Shown: positions 7,620 through 16,624 of the stretch, one piece after another
How positions within the stretch are numbered: position 1 is the first letter of the stretch
Layout of the letters: every line of letters begins with the position of its first letter
Source: Verrucomicrobia bacterium SCGC AAA164-E04
GTDB taxonomy: Bacteria; Verrucomicrobiota; Verrucomicrobiia; Limisphaerales; AAA164-E04
NCBI GenBank assembly: GCA_000383715.1
Contig: KB911838.1
Coordinates: 157,754-221,753, forward strand
Reading direction: 5' to 3'
DNA length: 64,000 nucleotides
The notes under the pieces: model-generated
The model's database searches: none
The model's input: only the letters and a program-made list of their open reading frames with translations
What the model was told of the DNA's origin: nothing
Program-made: the position numbers and the translations under genes

Positions 7620-8564
7620 ATGTCAGGCGCCATGGAGAACCAAGCCTCCCATTTGGATTCATTGTTAAGATCAGCGTTTTGGATTGCTGGGCCTACGGCA
7701 TCTGGGAAAAGTCAGCTTGCCCTTGAACTTGCTGAAAGAATGGGTTGTGAAATCATCTCGGTGGATTCAATGCAGGTCTATCGGGGGATGGATGTTGGTA
7801 CCGCCAAACCTTCGGTTGATGAACGGTCACGTATCCCGCATCATATGCTCGATCTAGCGGAAATTCACGAATCATACGATGTCGCCAAGTTTCGCAGGCA
7901 AGCACTGTTGGAAGCCGAGAAGGTTCAACAACGGGGGCGTAGAATTATTTTTTGCGGCGGCACTGGCTTTTATTTTCAAGCCCTGATTCATGGAGTGGGC
8001 AATGGTCCTCCCTCCGACCCGAATATCAGGAACGCACTGGAAATCTTGCCGGTTGAAGATCTCTTTTCAGAGCTGAAAGAGAAGGATCCCCTAACGGCAA
8101 AGAGTATCGATCCCCATAACAGGCGAAGATTGGTGCGTGCTTTAGAAGTGGTGCGGATCACTGGTGCATCATTCACTTCATTCAAGACCGATTGGAAACG
8201 CTCTGAACTTGTTGACGCCTCTCGGTTCTGGGTTCTGGAACATTCCTCTTCATCATTGCGCAATCGTATCGACGAACGGGTGGAAGTGATGATGAAGTCT
8301 GGATGGATTCAAGAAACTCAGCGGCTCATCGATTCGGGGTTGAAAGGAAACAGCACCGCAAGTCAGGCTATTGGATACCGTCAAATCATTGAACACCTGG
8401 AGGGGAAGACTTCACGTGATACGATGATTCAATGGATCAAAACAAAAACCTGGCAATTTGCCAAGCGTCAGCGCACGTGGTTCAGGCACCAAATAAAAAA
8501 CAGGCCGGTCAACATGGAAGCTGATCGGCCTGAGAATTTGTTGAATGAATTGCTGGAAACCTGA
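7620..8564 (+). CDS. miaA: tRNA dimethylallyltransferase
   Basis: 314 residues from the ATG at 7620, with GAG just upstream; the frame is open back to a TTG at 7611 and another ATG lies at 7632. MiaA transfers a dimethylallyl group to N6 of A37 in tRNAs reading UNN codons. The P-loop GPTASGKS is followed by DSMQVYRGMDVGTAKPS (substrate-binding Asp and the 'GTAKP' box), then GGTGFYFQALIHG and the C-terminal QAIGYRQ and tRNA-binding RQRTWFR motifs. Its last 65 bases also encode a terminator hairpin for the opposite-strand operon. It converges on the minus-strand gene ending at 8580. Confidence 0.95.
   Translation: MSGAMENQASHLDSLLRSAFWIAGPTASGKSQLALELAERMGCEIISVDSMQVYRGMDVGTAKPSVDERSRIPHHMLDLAEIHESYDVAKFRRQALLEAEKVQQRGRRIIFCGGTGFYFQALIHGVGNGPPSDPNIRNALEILPVEDLFSELKEKDPLTAKSIDPHNRRRLVRALEVVRITGASFTSFKTDWKRSELVDASRFWVLEHSSSSLRNRIDERVEVMMKSGWIQETQRLIDSGLKGNSTASQAIGYRQIIEHLEGKTSRDTMIQWIKTKTWQFAKRQRTWFRHQIKNRPVNMEADRPENLLNELLET
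8501..8532 (-). terminator. Rho-independent terminator inside the 3' end of miaA
   Basis: On the minus strand CAGGCCGATCA (8532-8522) pairs with TGACCGGCCTG (8511-8501) through 10 of 11 positions. TTTTTTATTT follows (8500-8491). This is a textbook terminator 50-80 bases past the stop of the minus-strand dehydrogenase gene (8580), yet it lies wholly within miaA coding sequence. On the plus strand there is no T tract, so miaA itself should not be terminated by it. Confidence 0.8.
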
Positions 8565-8579
8565 GAGCGCAAATTGGAC

Positions 8580-10130
8580 TCAAAGGTGTGCGTCAGTCGG
8601 AATGTTCACTAGTGTGTAATATGCTGCGTCATGTAGCAGTGAATCTCCCTTGTTGTTCGTCAATCCCTCCATATGAAGTTCATGGACATAGCCAGCTCTG
8701 ATTGGATCTATTTTTATGCGCACGCTCATGCCGTCCTTTGAGACCTGAGCCTGGGTGATTTTGACTTCCTTCTTGTCGTCTTCGGGTCCACCGTATCGGC
8801 TTTCCAATCGGTAAGTGTAACTTTCCATTTTGTAGGAATCCAAATTGGCAGCTGCCTCTGGGTTGACAGGTTCGGTGAAGGTTAGTTTGAATCCGTCGGG
8901 TTGTGCCTTCATTTCGTGGACTTCAAAAGGTATTTTCCCAGTCCATTTCAAACGTTGCAAACCCCAGGGTCGATTTCCTCTTCCTCCCCAGCCGGCATTC
9001 GACATACCGACAAACAGAGATGCATCACTGCCGAAGCAGATTCGGATAATACCGCATTGAAAACCTTCACGAAATGGGAAACATGCCCCTTGCCAGTGAC
9101 CATCAACATTTTCAAGATTGACCCGCATCACCGTGGCGTGGTGTTGATCAGCCACAAACAACTGCCCTGCATAGGGACCAAACTTTCCGTCGGTCAAATC
9201 CCATCTCAAACCGCTCGGGCTTTTACCCATTTTGTCGTAAGGAAACCAAACCGCAGGCATTTTGAATTGAGGGATTTGTTGGTGCATGTCCTTCATGAAC
9301 GTTCCAGAGATAGGCTGAGGCATCGTTTCGAAAGGAGGCCCAGCAAGTTTTTGAGTGGGTAGCCCCCAAGGATGTCCATGGTAATCACCGAATTCCAAAT
9401 GTGACAATTTGGAGGCGTTACACCATTCGCCTTGGTTATCCGTGTAAAAAATATCTCCCCAAGGGCTGTCTTCTACTCCGGCCGGAGATCTGAGTCCTGC
9501 TGCCATCGGAAACATTTCACCTGTCTCTGGATTGACTCTTACAGCCCAGCCACGCCAATGTGCCTGTTTGACTTCAGGGTCAGCATAAGGTTGTCCACCA
9601 AAGGGTTTATTGAGAGTGATCCACATAAATCCTTCTTTGTCCATTCTTGGACCAAAGTTGTATTCATGATAGTTGCCGGATATGTCCCATGCATCGCACA
9701 CTGTTTCAAAGATGTCTGCCTTCCCATCGCCATTGCTGTCCTTGATGCGTGTCAGTTCTCCACGTTGTGCGGTGTAGATCCATCCGTTGTGTTCAAGGAA
9801 CCCCAAAGGCTGTGCAAGTCCTCTGGCCCATGGTCGAAAGACCGCGGAAGCTGGATCCCCGTATGGATTTTCAAGCACATAGACATCCCCTCGGCGTGTG
9901 CCAACAAGTAGGTTTCCATCTGACATCAATGTCATCGCTCCTACCTCCATTGGCAGCTCTTCCGTAGAAAAGGTCTCGATTTGATAATAATCGGATTCCT
10001 CGGCTTCTTGGGTCAAGCTAAACGCGAATAGACCGGCAAGCACAAGTGCTCCTAATTTACCTGTCAATCCAGGCTTCGAATGAGTTCCCATAATCGTCTT
10101 CGTATTTAAAGCTGGTTTTGATTTTTGCAT
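8580..10130 (-). CDS. secreted sorbosone/glucose-dehydrogenase-like beta-propeller protein
   Basis: 516 residues from the ATG at 10130, supported by AAGGGA nine bases upstream; a start at 10154 would overlap the previous gene. The N-terminus has a basic region and a hydrophobic core (LGALVLAGLFAFSL), so export is expected. The body shows propeller repeats such as SDGNLLVGTRRGDVYVLE, RIKDSNGDGKADIFET and FVADQHHATVMRVN, as in the PQQ-type sorbosone dehydrogenase group common in PVC bacteria. The last ~110 residues resemble a beta-sandwich. It lies 13 bases after the multihaem cytochrome gene, which suggests electron transfer from this protein to that cytochrome. The substrate is unknown. Confidence 0.75.
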   Translation of the reverse strand: MQKSKPALNTKTIMGTHSKPGLTGKLGALVLAGLFAFSLTQEAEESDYYQIETFSTEELPMEVGAMTLMSDGNLLVGTRRGDVYVLENPYGDPASAVFRPWARGLAQPLGFLEHNGWIYTAQRGELTRIKDSNGDGKADIFETVCDAWDISGNYHEYNFGPRMDKEGFMWITLNKPFGGQPYADPEVKQAHWRGWAVRVNPETGEMFPMAAGLRSPAGVEDSPWGDIFYTDNQGEWCNASKLSHLEFGDYHGHPWGLPTQKLAGPPFETMPQPISGTFMKDMHQQIPQFKMPAVWFPYDKMGKSPSGLRWDLTDGKFGPYAGQLFVADQHHATVMRVNLENVDGHWQGACFPFREGFQCGIIRICFGSDASLFVGMSNAGWGGRGNRPWGLQRLKWTGKIPFEVHEMKAQPDGFKLTFTEPVNPEAAANLDSYKMESYTYRLESRYGGPEDDKKEVKITQAQVSKDGMSVRIKIDPIRAGYVHELHMEGLTNNKGDSLLHDAAYYTLVNIPTDAHL

Positions 10131-10143
10131 GTTGTTTTCCCTT

Positions 10144-12978
10144 TTACCATTCAATGAATTGTTCCACTGACGCTTCGCCTTGATCCAATGGAACAGGGAT
10201 CAATACCTGGGTTTTCTCTCCCTGAACTCGAATGATGGGTTTCAATGGAAAGGAACCTTTGATTTGAATTTCATAATGGTCACCCACTCGAAATCGGTCG
10301 TTGGACAATTGCTCTACTTCGTCTCCCTCAGCCGCAAGAAAATGCAGCCCATTGGATGCGCTATCTGCTTTTATCTTGAAGATACGCCTCAGGATTGCCC
10401 CTCCTGGTTGAATCACTGGCGCAGGTGCTTCCTCAATACTGGCCGTTTCAAGCTGATACTTGAATATGGGGCGATCGGTTTCCTGGTCCAGAGAATAACC
10501 CTTGAATTGCCCCCCTATATTTCTACTTGTCAATTCAGGTTGAGGCCAAGCAGTTTGAGGAGCATCCAGAAAGGCGAATGCTGGGCCGCTGGGCAATTCC
10601 AGAACGTCTGTTCCCAATGCATCCAGAAACGTATCCGTACGGCCACTCTGAACCCCTGAATGATCGAAGAAACGACCACGCCATACTTTTGCCATGCGGA
10701 CGACGTTAAAGTCATAGGCGACATTCAATTTTTCAGGAAAGCCCGTTAATACGGTACGGGGACCGACGTCTTTCATGAACGTACGATGCACAATCGGTTT
10801 ATCCGCAGGAACTAATTCCATTGCAATCGCGCCCTTGGGTACGATTCCTACCGGAAATGGCATTGAGTTTTTGAGTGAGAGATAAGACCAGATCGAATCA
10901 ATCTGTTTCTCTGCATCACCGCCTAGAATATCTTGGAAGGCAGACTGACCCTCAGGCCAAAATTGAGGCATACGGGTATCCTTCTTGAAGGAAGCTGGAT
11001 CCAAAAGGAAGGCTTTGAACCAGCCCGGTTGGATACGGTCATAAACACTCGATAAGTCAATGCCTTGAATTGCCAGTGAATCTTGTCCCGCCACTCGATG
11101 GCAAGTGATGCATGCAAGGCCAGTGACTCCGATGAATTTCTGGCCTATCCCCGCTGCTTCCTCGGAAAAATCGGACTCTTTGGCAAATGCGGGCTGATCA
11201 TCCACTTCTCCAACCGCTTTGACGAAGGATTGGGCAACAGGCTCAGGGAAGGCTGGCATTCTCGTTGCCATGTAATGGCGAACATGAAACTTGTCTGAAG
11301 TCAGGATACTTGCCATTGCCTCAGGTTTTAACTTGGCACCGACATGATTGAGCGAGGGTGGTATCTTACCCTCTTCACCAAGATCAATCTCGATGGCGGT
11401 ATTGAAATATTTTGAAGCGACCATATCTGACGGTCCACCTATTCCATCGCGCTCATGACAGGCATAGCAATTGAATGAAGCGAGTGTTCTTTGAACGGTT
11501 TCTGCAGGTGTCAAGGGGGAGGGCGATTTTTCATATGACTTCAATGCAGCCATGATGTCAGAACGTTGATTATCCGATAATTCATAATCCGGGGCTCCGC
11601 GGCGGATTGAATCGCCCAAACAACCTTCAGCGTTATTCACATTGAGATCACTCAATCTCATGGCTGGTCGCATGGGTTTCCAGTCATTCATTGAGTGGCA
11701 TGAAACACACCTTAATGCCGTGAACATTTGTGCACCCATACGCACTTTCTGTGAGTCCAGGGTGAATGGCTGCGTGCCAAGAGGAATCATTGGTTTGCCT
11801 GTATTTCGGACGAGTGCATCCTTTGGAATGGGGCTGCCGCGTCGGCCTTCGATGCCGGGGCCCGCCCAAAAGACCCTGAGTTCGCTTCCCCCACCTCCGT
11901 TGAAAAAGTGAACTTCAAAATCATGATTGCCAGCGCTTAGCTCTACTTCTCCCATGCGCACCCTGCGACCGTGAATGCCGTCGTTATCCACAACGGTATC
12001 GCCATTGATCAAGATGGCTGAACCGTCATCAGACGCCGTTCCGAAGCGGTATTTCCCAGCTGTAGGTATTTTGATATGACCGAAATACCTTACTGCAAAA
12101 TTAGAGTTCCTGCCTTTTTGAGGCAGATTAAGAGAAATTGAATCCAGCTCTCCCTTAAATTTGGGTTCCAGATTAGCGAAGTCAGGTAATGATCGAAGAT
12201 TATCCAACTCATAATATTCGAAGGCGATGCCAGGCTCTTCCCCCGGGTCTGCATTTACCGACTGGGGATTGCTCAACTGATCCCTCAACAAATACACTCC
12301 GATCGCACGAGCTTCTGACGCATCCAATCGCAAATCAGGCATGCGACCTGATGGCCGTGTTGCATGGGGATCCTTTAAAAATTCAACGAGCGCATCAAGA
12401 GTCGTTTTTTCTGGTAAGGAATCCAAAGACTGGTAACGCATTCCGTCGTTTGCAGCTTCTTCAGGTCCGTGACAAGCGACACAGCCAACTCCATGAAAGA
12501 GTTTGCGCCCTTGCTCTACCAAGGAATCGGACCCTCCCATGCGATTTGGTTTCAAGCCTCCGCCTTGGGATGCGAGGAAATGTACAAGGAAATCGATAGC
12601 GCCATCCTTGGCGGCCGCTTCAGATGCATGAAAGATATTCGGCATGGTTACGCCGCTCTTCTTGGACTGGGGATCTGATAAATAAGATTGTAGATAATGA
12701 GGCGTCAGTCGGGCTCCTGCTGTGCTCAGATCCGGAGCAGTGCGAGGCCAGACTCGGGCAGTGATGGTTGCATCTGCCTCATGACAGGATGTGCAGTTTA
12801 ATTCGCCCAGTAGAAGTTCACCTCGTTCGATAGAGGTGGATTGGTCATCCTGTTTGAGGCGTTCATATCCAGCCACTAATGGAGCATCAGCCAACAGTGA
12901 TCCCTCATCAAACGAGTGCAAAAGGAGAATAAACACACCTGCAAAAATGGCTTTTCTCTTGTTAAGGTAAAAATGCAT
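10144..12978 (-). CDS. secreted multihaem cytochrome c with PA14 domain
   Basis: 944 residues with an N-terminal signal (AIFAGVFILLLHSF). Five CxxCH haem sites are visible: CTSCH (~62), CVACH (~166), CVSCH (~423), CYACH (~503) and CITCH (~621). A PA14 domain lies at about 245-365, with the typical DDGSAILINGDTVVDNDG and FFNGGGGSELRVFWAGPG. PA14 often binds carbohydrate, so this large periplasmic or surface protein may hold a glycan substrate while passing electrons. The last 250 residues have no assigned domain. It is the first gene of a minus-strand pair with the propeller dehydrogenase. The upstream region 12979-13033 should hold its promoter. Confidence 0.8.
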   Translation of the reverse strand: MHFYLNKRKAIFAGVFILLLHSFDEGSLLADAPLVAGYERLKQDDQSTSIERGELLLGELNCTSCHEADATITARVWPRTAPDLSTAGARLTPHYLQSYLSDPQSKKSGVTMPNIFHASEAAAKDGAIDFLVHFLASQGGGLKPNRMGGSDSLVEQGRKLFHGVGCVACHGPEEAANDGMRYQSLDSLPEKTTLDALVEFLKDPHATRPSGRMPDLRLDASEARAIGVYLLRDQLSNPQSVNADPGEEPGIAFEYYELDNLRSLPDFANLEPKFKGELDSISLNLPQKGRNSNFAVRYFGHIKIPTAGKYRFGTASDDGSAILINGDTVVDNDGIHGRRVRMGEVELSAGNHDFEVHFFNGGGGSELRVFWAGPGIEGRRGSPIPKDALVRNTGKPMIPLGTQPFTLDSQKVRMGAQMFTALRCVSCHSMNDWKPMRPAMRLSDLNVNNAEGCLGDSIRRGAPDYELSDNQRSDIMAALKSYEKSPSPLTPAETVQRTLASFNCYACHERDGIGGPSDMVASKYFNTAIEIDLGEEGKIPPSLNHVGAKLKPEAMASILTSDKFHVRHYMATRMPAFPEPVAQSFVKAVGEVDDQPAFAKESDFSEEAAGIGQKFIGVTGLACITCHRVAGQDSLAIQGIDLSSVYDRIQPGWFKAFLLDPASFKKDTRMPQFWPEGQSAFQDILGGDAEKQIDSIWSYLSLKNSMPFPVGIVPKGAIAMELVPADKPIVHRTFMKDVGPRTVLTGFPEKLNVAYDFNVVRMAKVWRGRFFDHSGVQSGRTDTFLDALGTDVLELPSGPAFAFLDAPQTAWPQPELTSRNIGGQFKGYSLDQETDRPIFKYQLETASIEEAPAPVIQPGGAILRRIFKIKADSASNGLHFLAAEGDEVEQLSNDRFRVGDHYEIQIKGSFPLKPIIRVQGEKTQVLIPVPLDQGEASVEQFIEW

Positions 12979-13033
12979 TCCTTTTCTTTGGGGGAATTGG
13001 CTTCAAAAGTCAACCATACCAGCACAGAAATAA

Positions 13034-13061
13034 AAAACGGCAACCTGATGGTCTCCGTTTT
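13034..13061 (-). terminator. Rho-independent terminator
   Basis: AAAACGG (13034-13040) pairs with CCGTTTT (13055-13061), extended by ACC/GGT inside. On the minus strand the stem runs into TTTTTTATTT. It separates the small minus-strand frame at 13088 (and the surA region upstream of it) from the cytochrome operon. Confidence 0.65.
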
Positions 13062-13087
13062 GAAAAGAGGTTGAGGAGTCGGTTCGT

Positions 13088-13330
13088 TTATATTCCGGAT
13101 TCGGATCGCAATAGGACGCCGTCTTTATCATAGCTGAATGTGCCATCTACATCAGCAGCTTTTATCGGGGCGGAGACTCCAGACTGGAGGTAAATAGCAT
13201 TTTGATTATCAAGCAAAGTAAAAATCAATATTTCCAAAGTGGAATCGTATTTTCCTGATGAGGTCGCATCAAGGTGTGTCAACATCTGAAACCATCTTCG
13301 CAGATACAGGCCGTTCAAATCATACAGCAA
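13088..13330 (-). pseudogene. possible remnant of a small secreted protein
   Basis: An 80-codon frame with only a TTG at its beginning, preceded by AAGGGA-like sequence. The product (for example GKYDSTLEILIFTLLDNQ, GTFSYDKDGVLL) looks protein-like but matches nothing I know. Just upstream, in the neighbouring frame, the bases at about 13337-13405 encode a signal-peptide-like stretch (KALSTLIFIIAAIPSAGNS). That frame runs into a TGA at 13326-13328, just past the start of this one. The two could be halves of one gene split by a frameshift near 13330-13360, but no good start codon is visible for the upstream half. Confidence 0.3.
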
Positions 13331-13538
13331 TTCCCTTACTTACATTTGGGGTAGAATTCCCTGCGCTCGGAATTGCTGCGATAATGAATATCAGGGTTGA
13401 AAGGGCTTTGACACACTTTCCTTGACTGACTTGGTTGATTTTCTGGATTTCTCAGAAGAGCAAGATGCATCGCTCAACAGAGAATGCTGCTTGTTTTTTG
13501 TGGCTCAGTTAATTCTTTATTTCTGCTGCTCTCAGGCA

Positions 13539-14501
13539 TCAGAAGTACCTCACAAAGGAATCCTCTTTCAGTCGATCGATCCACTCAGCCTTGAGGCGGT
13601 TACGTTCCTCTGCGAGCAAGGCTTTTTCAATTTCTTCACGTATGGATTTCAGCGGCTTGGGTTTGGGTGCTTGGCGTTCCTCAACAAGGATCAGGTAGCA
13701 CCCTTCATCTTTGCGAATTACCTCACTCATCTGACCTTCATTCAGAGTAAATGCAAGGTTCGATAAATCCTCGCGTAAAACAGTTCTGTCTACCCAACCC
13801 CAGTCACCACCTTTAGCTCGCTGACTGCCTTGATGGTAGACTCGTGCCAGGTCGGAGAAATCACCTCCCTGAATTACCTTACGGCGAATATCTTCCAGCA
13901 TTTTGTAGGAAAAATCGGCATCACCTTCTGTTGTAGCAATGTATATCATGCTCAATCTAATGCGCTCATCCTGCTGAAATTTATCCTGATTTGCATTGTA
14001 ATATTTCTCAATTTCAAAAGGTGAAACCAGCGAGATCGATGAAATATTTTTCGAAGACAGAAAATCTACGATGACTTGCTCTTTGATCTCCTTACGGAAT
14101 GACTCGTATGTAATGCCTTGAGCTTGAAGTGTTTTTGTTAATGTTAAGCGGTCTCCGAAATCCGAGCGAATGCGTTCCTGCACTCGCTCATCAATGATTT
14201 TCTCAGGTAGAACATAGCCTTGTTTCTCAAAGTTTGTGAGGATGAGTTGACGTTCAATGAGGGATTCAAGTGCCCGTTGCCTGACCTCCAGGATGCGCTG
14301 GCTGAATGCTGCAGGATCGGATCCGTATTGCTGGTACAGCACCTGTTCGACAGGAGCAGTCTGCGTTTTCACGTCATTCAATGTAATCGGAGTATCCCCC
14401 ACAATTGCGGCTACACTGTTCAATCGCTCCAGTTCTGCATTGGCTATTGAAGGAAGAGCCAACGCAATCAGCGCGAAGATCCATAATCGGCGTGTCAACA
14501 T
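13539..14501 (-). CDS. surA: periplasmic peptidyl-prolyl isomerase, SurA-like
   Basis: 320 residues from the ATG at 14501 (a GTG lies two codons earlier). It has a clear signal peptide: LTRRLWIFALIALALPSIANA. SurA-type chaperones help outer-membrane proteins fold in the periplasm. The SurA N-terminal helical domain spans about 25-170 (NSVAAIVGDTPITLNDV, RALESLIERQLIL). A single PPIC parvulin domain lies at about 180-275 (RLSMIYIATTEG, GGDFSDLARVYHQGS, KGGDWGWVDR). E. coli SurA has two parvulin domains, so this is the shorter form. It follows the LON/DUF1844 pair after a 160-base gap that shows no clear terminator. Confidence 0.85.
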   Translation of the reverse strand: MLTRRLWIFALIALALPSIANAELERLNSVAAIVGDTPITLNDVKTQTAPVEQVLYQQYGSDPAAFSQRILEVRQRALESLIERQLILTNFEKQGYVLPEKIIDERVQERIRSDFGDRLTLTKTLQAQGITYESFRKEIKEQVIVDFLSSKNISSISLVSPFEIEKYYNANQDKFQQDERIRLSMIYIATTEGDADFSYKMLEDIRRKVIQGGDFSDLARVYHQGSQRAKGGDWGWVDRTVLREDLSNLAFTLNEGQMSEVIRKDEGCYLILVEERQAPKPKPLKSIREEIEKALLAEERNRLKAEWIDRLKEDSFVRYF

Positions 14502-14664
14502 TACCACTACATCTAGGAAACCATGCTTCTCAGGTCAAGCAAAGGCGGGCACTAAATGACCTTCTTTGAGCCTTTCGTATTAGGTTCATTGTCATGAAGG
14601 GCGCCTACTCATCAGATTTGAAACCAGCATTTCAGCATGCAGTCGGCGTTCCGCGACATTCGCA

Positions 14665-15006
14665 TCAACCCTTGATAGGCTCCTGAGATCCTGCCTCCGC
14701 CATGGATTCCATTGTTTTGGCGAAATCTTTCTGGAGTACGGCAATACTTCTGTCCAACAAGTCGCGTTCTTCTGGTATCAAGTTGCCGCGAGTCTTGTCG
14801 CGTAACATTTCCAGTTGATCAATCAACGTTTTAGCGGCCTCTGGATCGGGATCTGTCATCAGTTGACCATCTGTACCGGGCATGCGTCCGAGCATTACCA
14901 GGGCCGTCTGACCATGTTGAATTACGAAATCCTGAAACAGGGCTGATATGATCTTTTTACGATCTGCCTGATTTAGTTCTTTTTCATTGAGCTTGGAGGG
15001 AGTCAT
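14665..15006 (-). CDS. DUF1844 family protein
   Basis: 113 residues. The pattern FQDFVIQHGQTALVMLGRMPG followed by DPEAAKTLIDQLEMLRDKTRGNL is the DUF1844 core (helical, function unknown, widespread in Verrucomicrobiota and Deltaproteobacteria). A shared four-base overlap with the stop of the LON-domain gene (15003-15006) indicates translational coupling. No signal peptide, so cytoplasmic. The pairing with a LON substrate-binding domain is seen in related genomes and hints at a role in protein quality control, which is inference. Confidence 0.85.
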   Translation of the reverse strand: MTPSKLNEKELNQADRKKIISALFQDFVIQHGQTALVMLGRMPGTDGQLMTDPDPEAAKTLIDQLEMLRDKTRGNLIPEERDLLDRSIAVLQKDFAKTMESMAEAGSQEPIKG

Positions 15007-15689
15007 GAGGGGTCTTTACGTTTGCGACAAAATATTTCACCCATGAGAAAGGCTATCAAATGTGTTAATCTGGACTCCAGATCTACTTCTTCAAGGATAA
15101 GTTGCCTGGCTTGTGGTTTGCTGATGAATGTACATGATACGAGGTCTGCCAGATGCTCGATCTCCTGCAATTGGATCATCTTCAGGAGTGCTTTTTCAAC
15201 AGGTAAATGATCTCCTACGCCTGATGATTCAACCCCACACTCAGAGAAACAGGATTGAAATTTTTGCAGCATGCCTTTGTCCTGTTCCAAATGCATCGAG
15301 ATAAGATCCACCAACTTTTCCTTGAGTGACAAGATGCGTTTCTCGCTCCTGCGTTTTGTTTCAAGCAAATCGAAATCATGCACACGGAATGGTTTGTAGG
15401 CGGTCGCTTTATTGAGCTGGATACGTGACATTCCCTGCAGAATAATGTGTGAACTGCCGTCCGCGTGTTTGACCGCAGCCCTGATCATGCCCAACCCTGC
15501 CGTTTTGTAAGGAACTTCGCGTGCCGTCTGAGGTTTCCGCATCGAAATTGCCATTAACCGATGGCTTTGAAGACTTCGATGCAGCATCCTGCAATACCTC
15601 GGCTCAAAAATGAAAAGAGGTAACATGGTGTTTGGAAACAATGTAGTGTTTGGCAACATCATCACCGGAATGGACTCTGGATACTCCAT
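15003..15689 (-). CDS. stand-alone LON substrate-binding domain protein
   Basis: 228 residues containing only the N-terminal (LAN) domain of Lon protease: PVMMLPNTTLFPNTMLPLFIFEPRY near the start, GLGMIRAA and HIILQGMSRIQL in the middle, then a helical half. No AAA or protease domain is present. Such proteins are thought to bind substrates or partners. It is the first gene of a minus-strand set with DUF1844 and probably the SurA-like isomerase. It starts 160 bases from the divergent coiled-coil gene, leaving room for two promoters. Confidence 0.8.
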   Translation of the reverse strand: MEYPESIPVMMLPNTTLFPNTMLPLFIFEPRYCRMLHRSLQSHRLMAISMRKPQTAREVPYKTAGLGMIRAAVKHADGSSHIILQGMSRIQLNKATAYKPFRVHDFDLLETKRRSEKRILSLKEKLVDLISMHLEQDKGMLQKFQSCFSECGVESSGVGDHLPVEKALLKMIQLQEIEHLADLVSCTFISKPQARQLILEEVDLESRLTHLIAFLMGEIFCRKRKDPS

Positions 15690-15848
15690 ATGATCAATTT
15701 AAACAGTGTCAGCAACAATTCAAGGACCTCGCTCGGTTTTACAAAACCAGTCATTGGAACTTGTTGATTTCAAGGAGCAAAAAACTATCATCGAAGCATC
15801 CCTTCTGAAGGCTTGCCAAAACAAGTTTCAACCACCATGTTATAAGAA

Positions 15849-16619
15849 ATGAATAACACAAGCAAGATTACGATCCTTCTTGGAATTGTCTGTGCCCTAC
15901 TGTTAGTTGGGCTCGTAGTCCGCCATCTTCAAGCGAACAAAGTGGAACAGGCCAAGGAGGACAAGATTAAAGTTGTCGAATCCAGCCTTACCGAAACGCA
16001 GGAGAAGCTTTCCTCTCAAACCCAAAACAACAAGGTCCTCAAAGCTGAATTGGACACAAAATCAGAAGCACTCCAGAGCTTGGAGAACCGTTATAAATCC
16101 ATCACTGGAGAGCTGGAACAGGCTCAAAGCACGGTAGTTGCGGTTACTACCGAAGCCAACGAAGCGAAAAAAACAATTGCCGATCAAGATAAGCGCATCA
16201 CTGAATTATCCACTGAACGGGATGCGCTCACAGGGCAAATGACTGAACTGAACAGCAACATGGAAACTCTTGAAGGCCATATTCTTGAGACCCAAAGAAA
16301 ACTGGCTTCCTCGGAGGGTGATCGGGAGTTCCTTCTCAAAGAGCTGAAGCGCATGCAGGCCGAGAAAGCTGATCTGGAACGTCAATTCAATGATCTGGCC
16401 GTAATGCGAGAACAGATTCGCAAACTCAAAGACGAGCTTTCGATTGCCCGTCGTATCGAGTGGATTCGTAAAGGTATCATGGGAGGCGGCTCCACTCCAA
16501 AAGGAGCGACCTTGCTCAAGCGAGGTTTTAAACGCAGGGAAAACAAACCTAATTTCGACCTCAATGTAGAATTAAATCAGGAGGGTGGCGTTCAGGTTAT
16601 TCCTTCGGAACAGCCTTAA
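15849..16619 (+). CDS. membrane-anchored coiled-coil protein
   Basis: 256 residues: one N-terminal transmembrane segment (about 8-24, ITILLGIVCALLLVGLVV), then an almost continuous coiled coil from ~32 to ~200, rich in Glu/Lys/Gln with heptad Leu. A basic tail follows (GATLLKRGFKRRENK), with a short acidic end. The coil should project into the periplasm. No enzymatic motif is present. The gene lies five bases before the moaA frame, which may be fortuitous co-transcription. Similar anchored coils act as spacers or envelope organisers, but no role can be named here. Confidence 0.75.
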   Translation: MNNTSKITILLGIVCALLLVGLVVRHLQANKVEQAKEDKIKVVESSLTETQEKLSSQTQNNKVLKAELDTKSEALQSLENRYKSITGELEQAQSTVVAVTTEANEAKKTIADQDKRITELSTERDALTGQMTELNSNMETLEGHILETQRKLASSEGDREFLLKELKRMQAEKADLERQFNDLAVMREQIRKLKDELSIARRIEWIRKGIMGGGSTPKGATLLKRGFKRRENKPNFDLNVELNQEGGVQVIPSEQP

Positions 16620-16624
16620 TTCTC

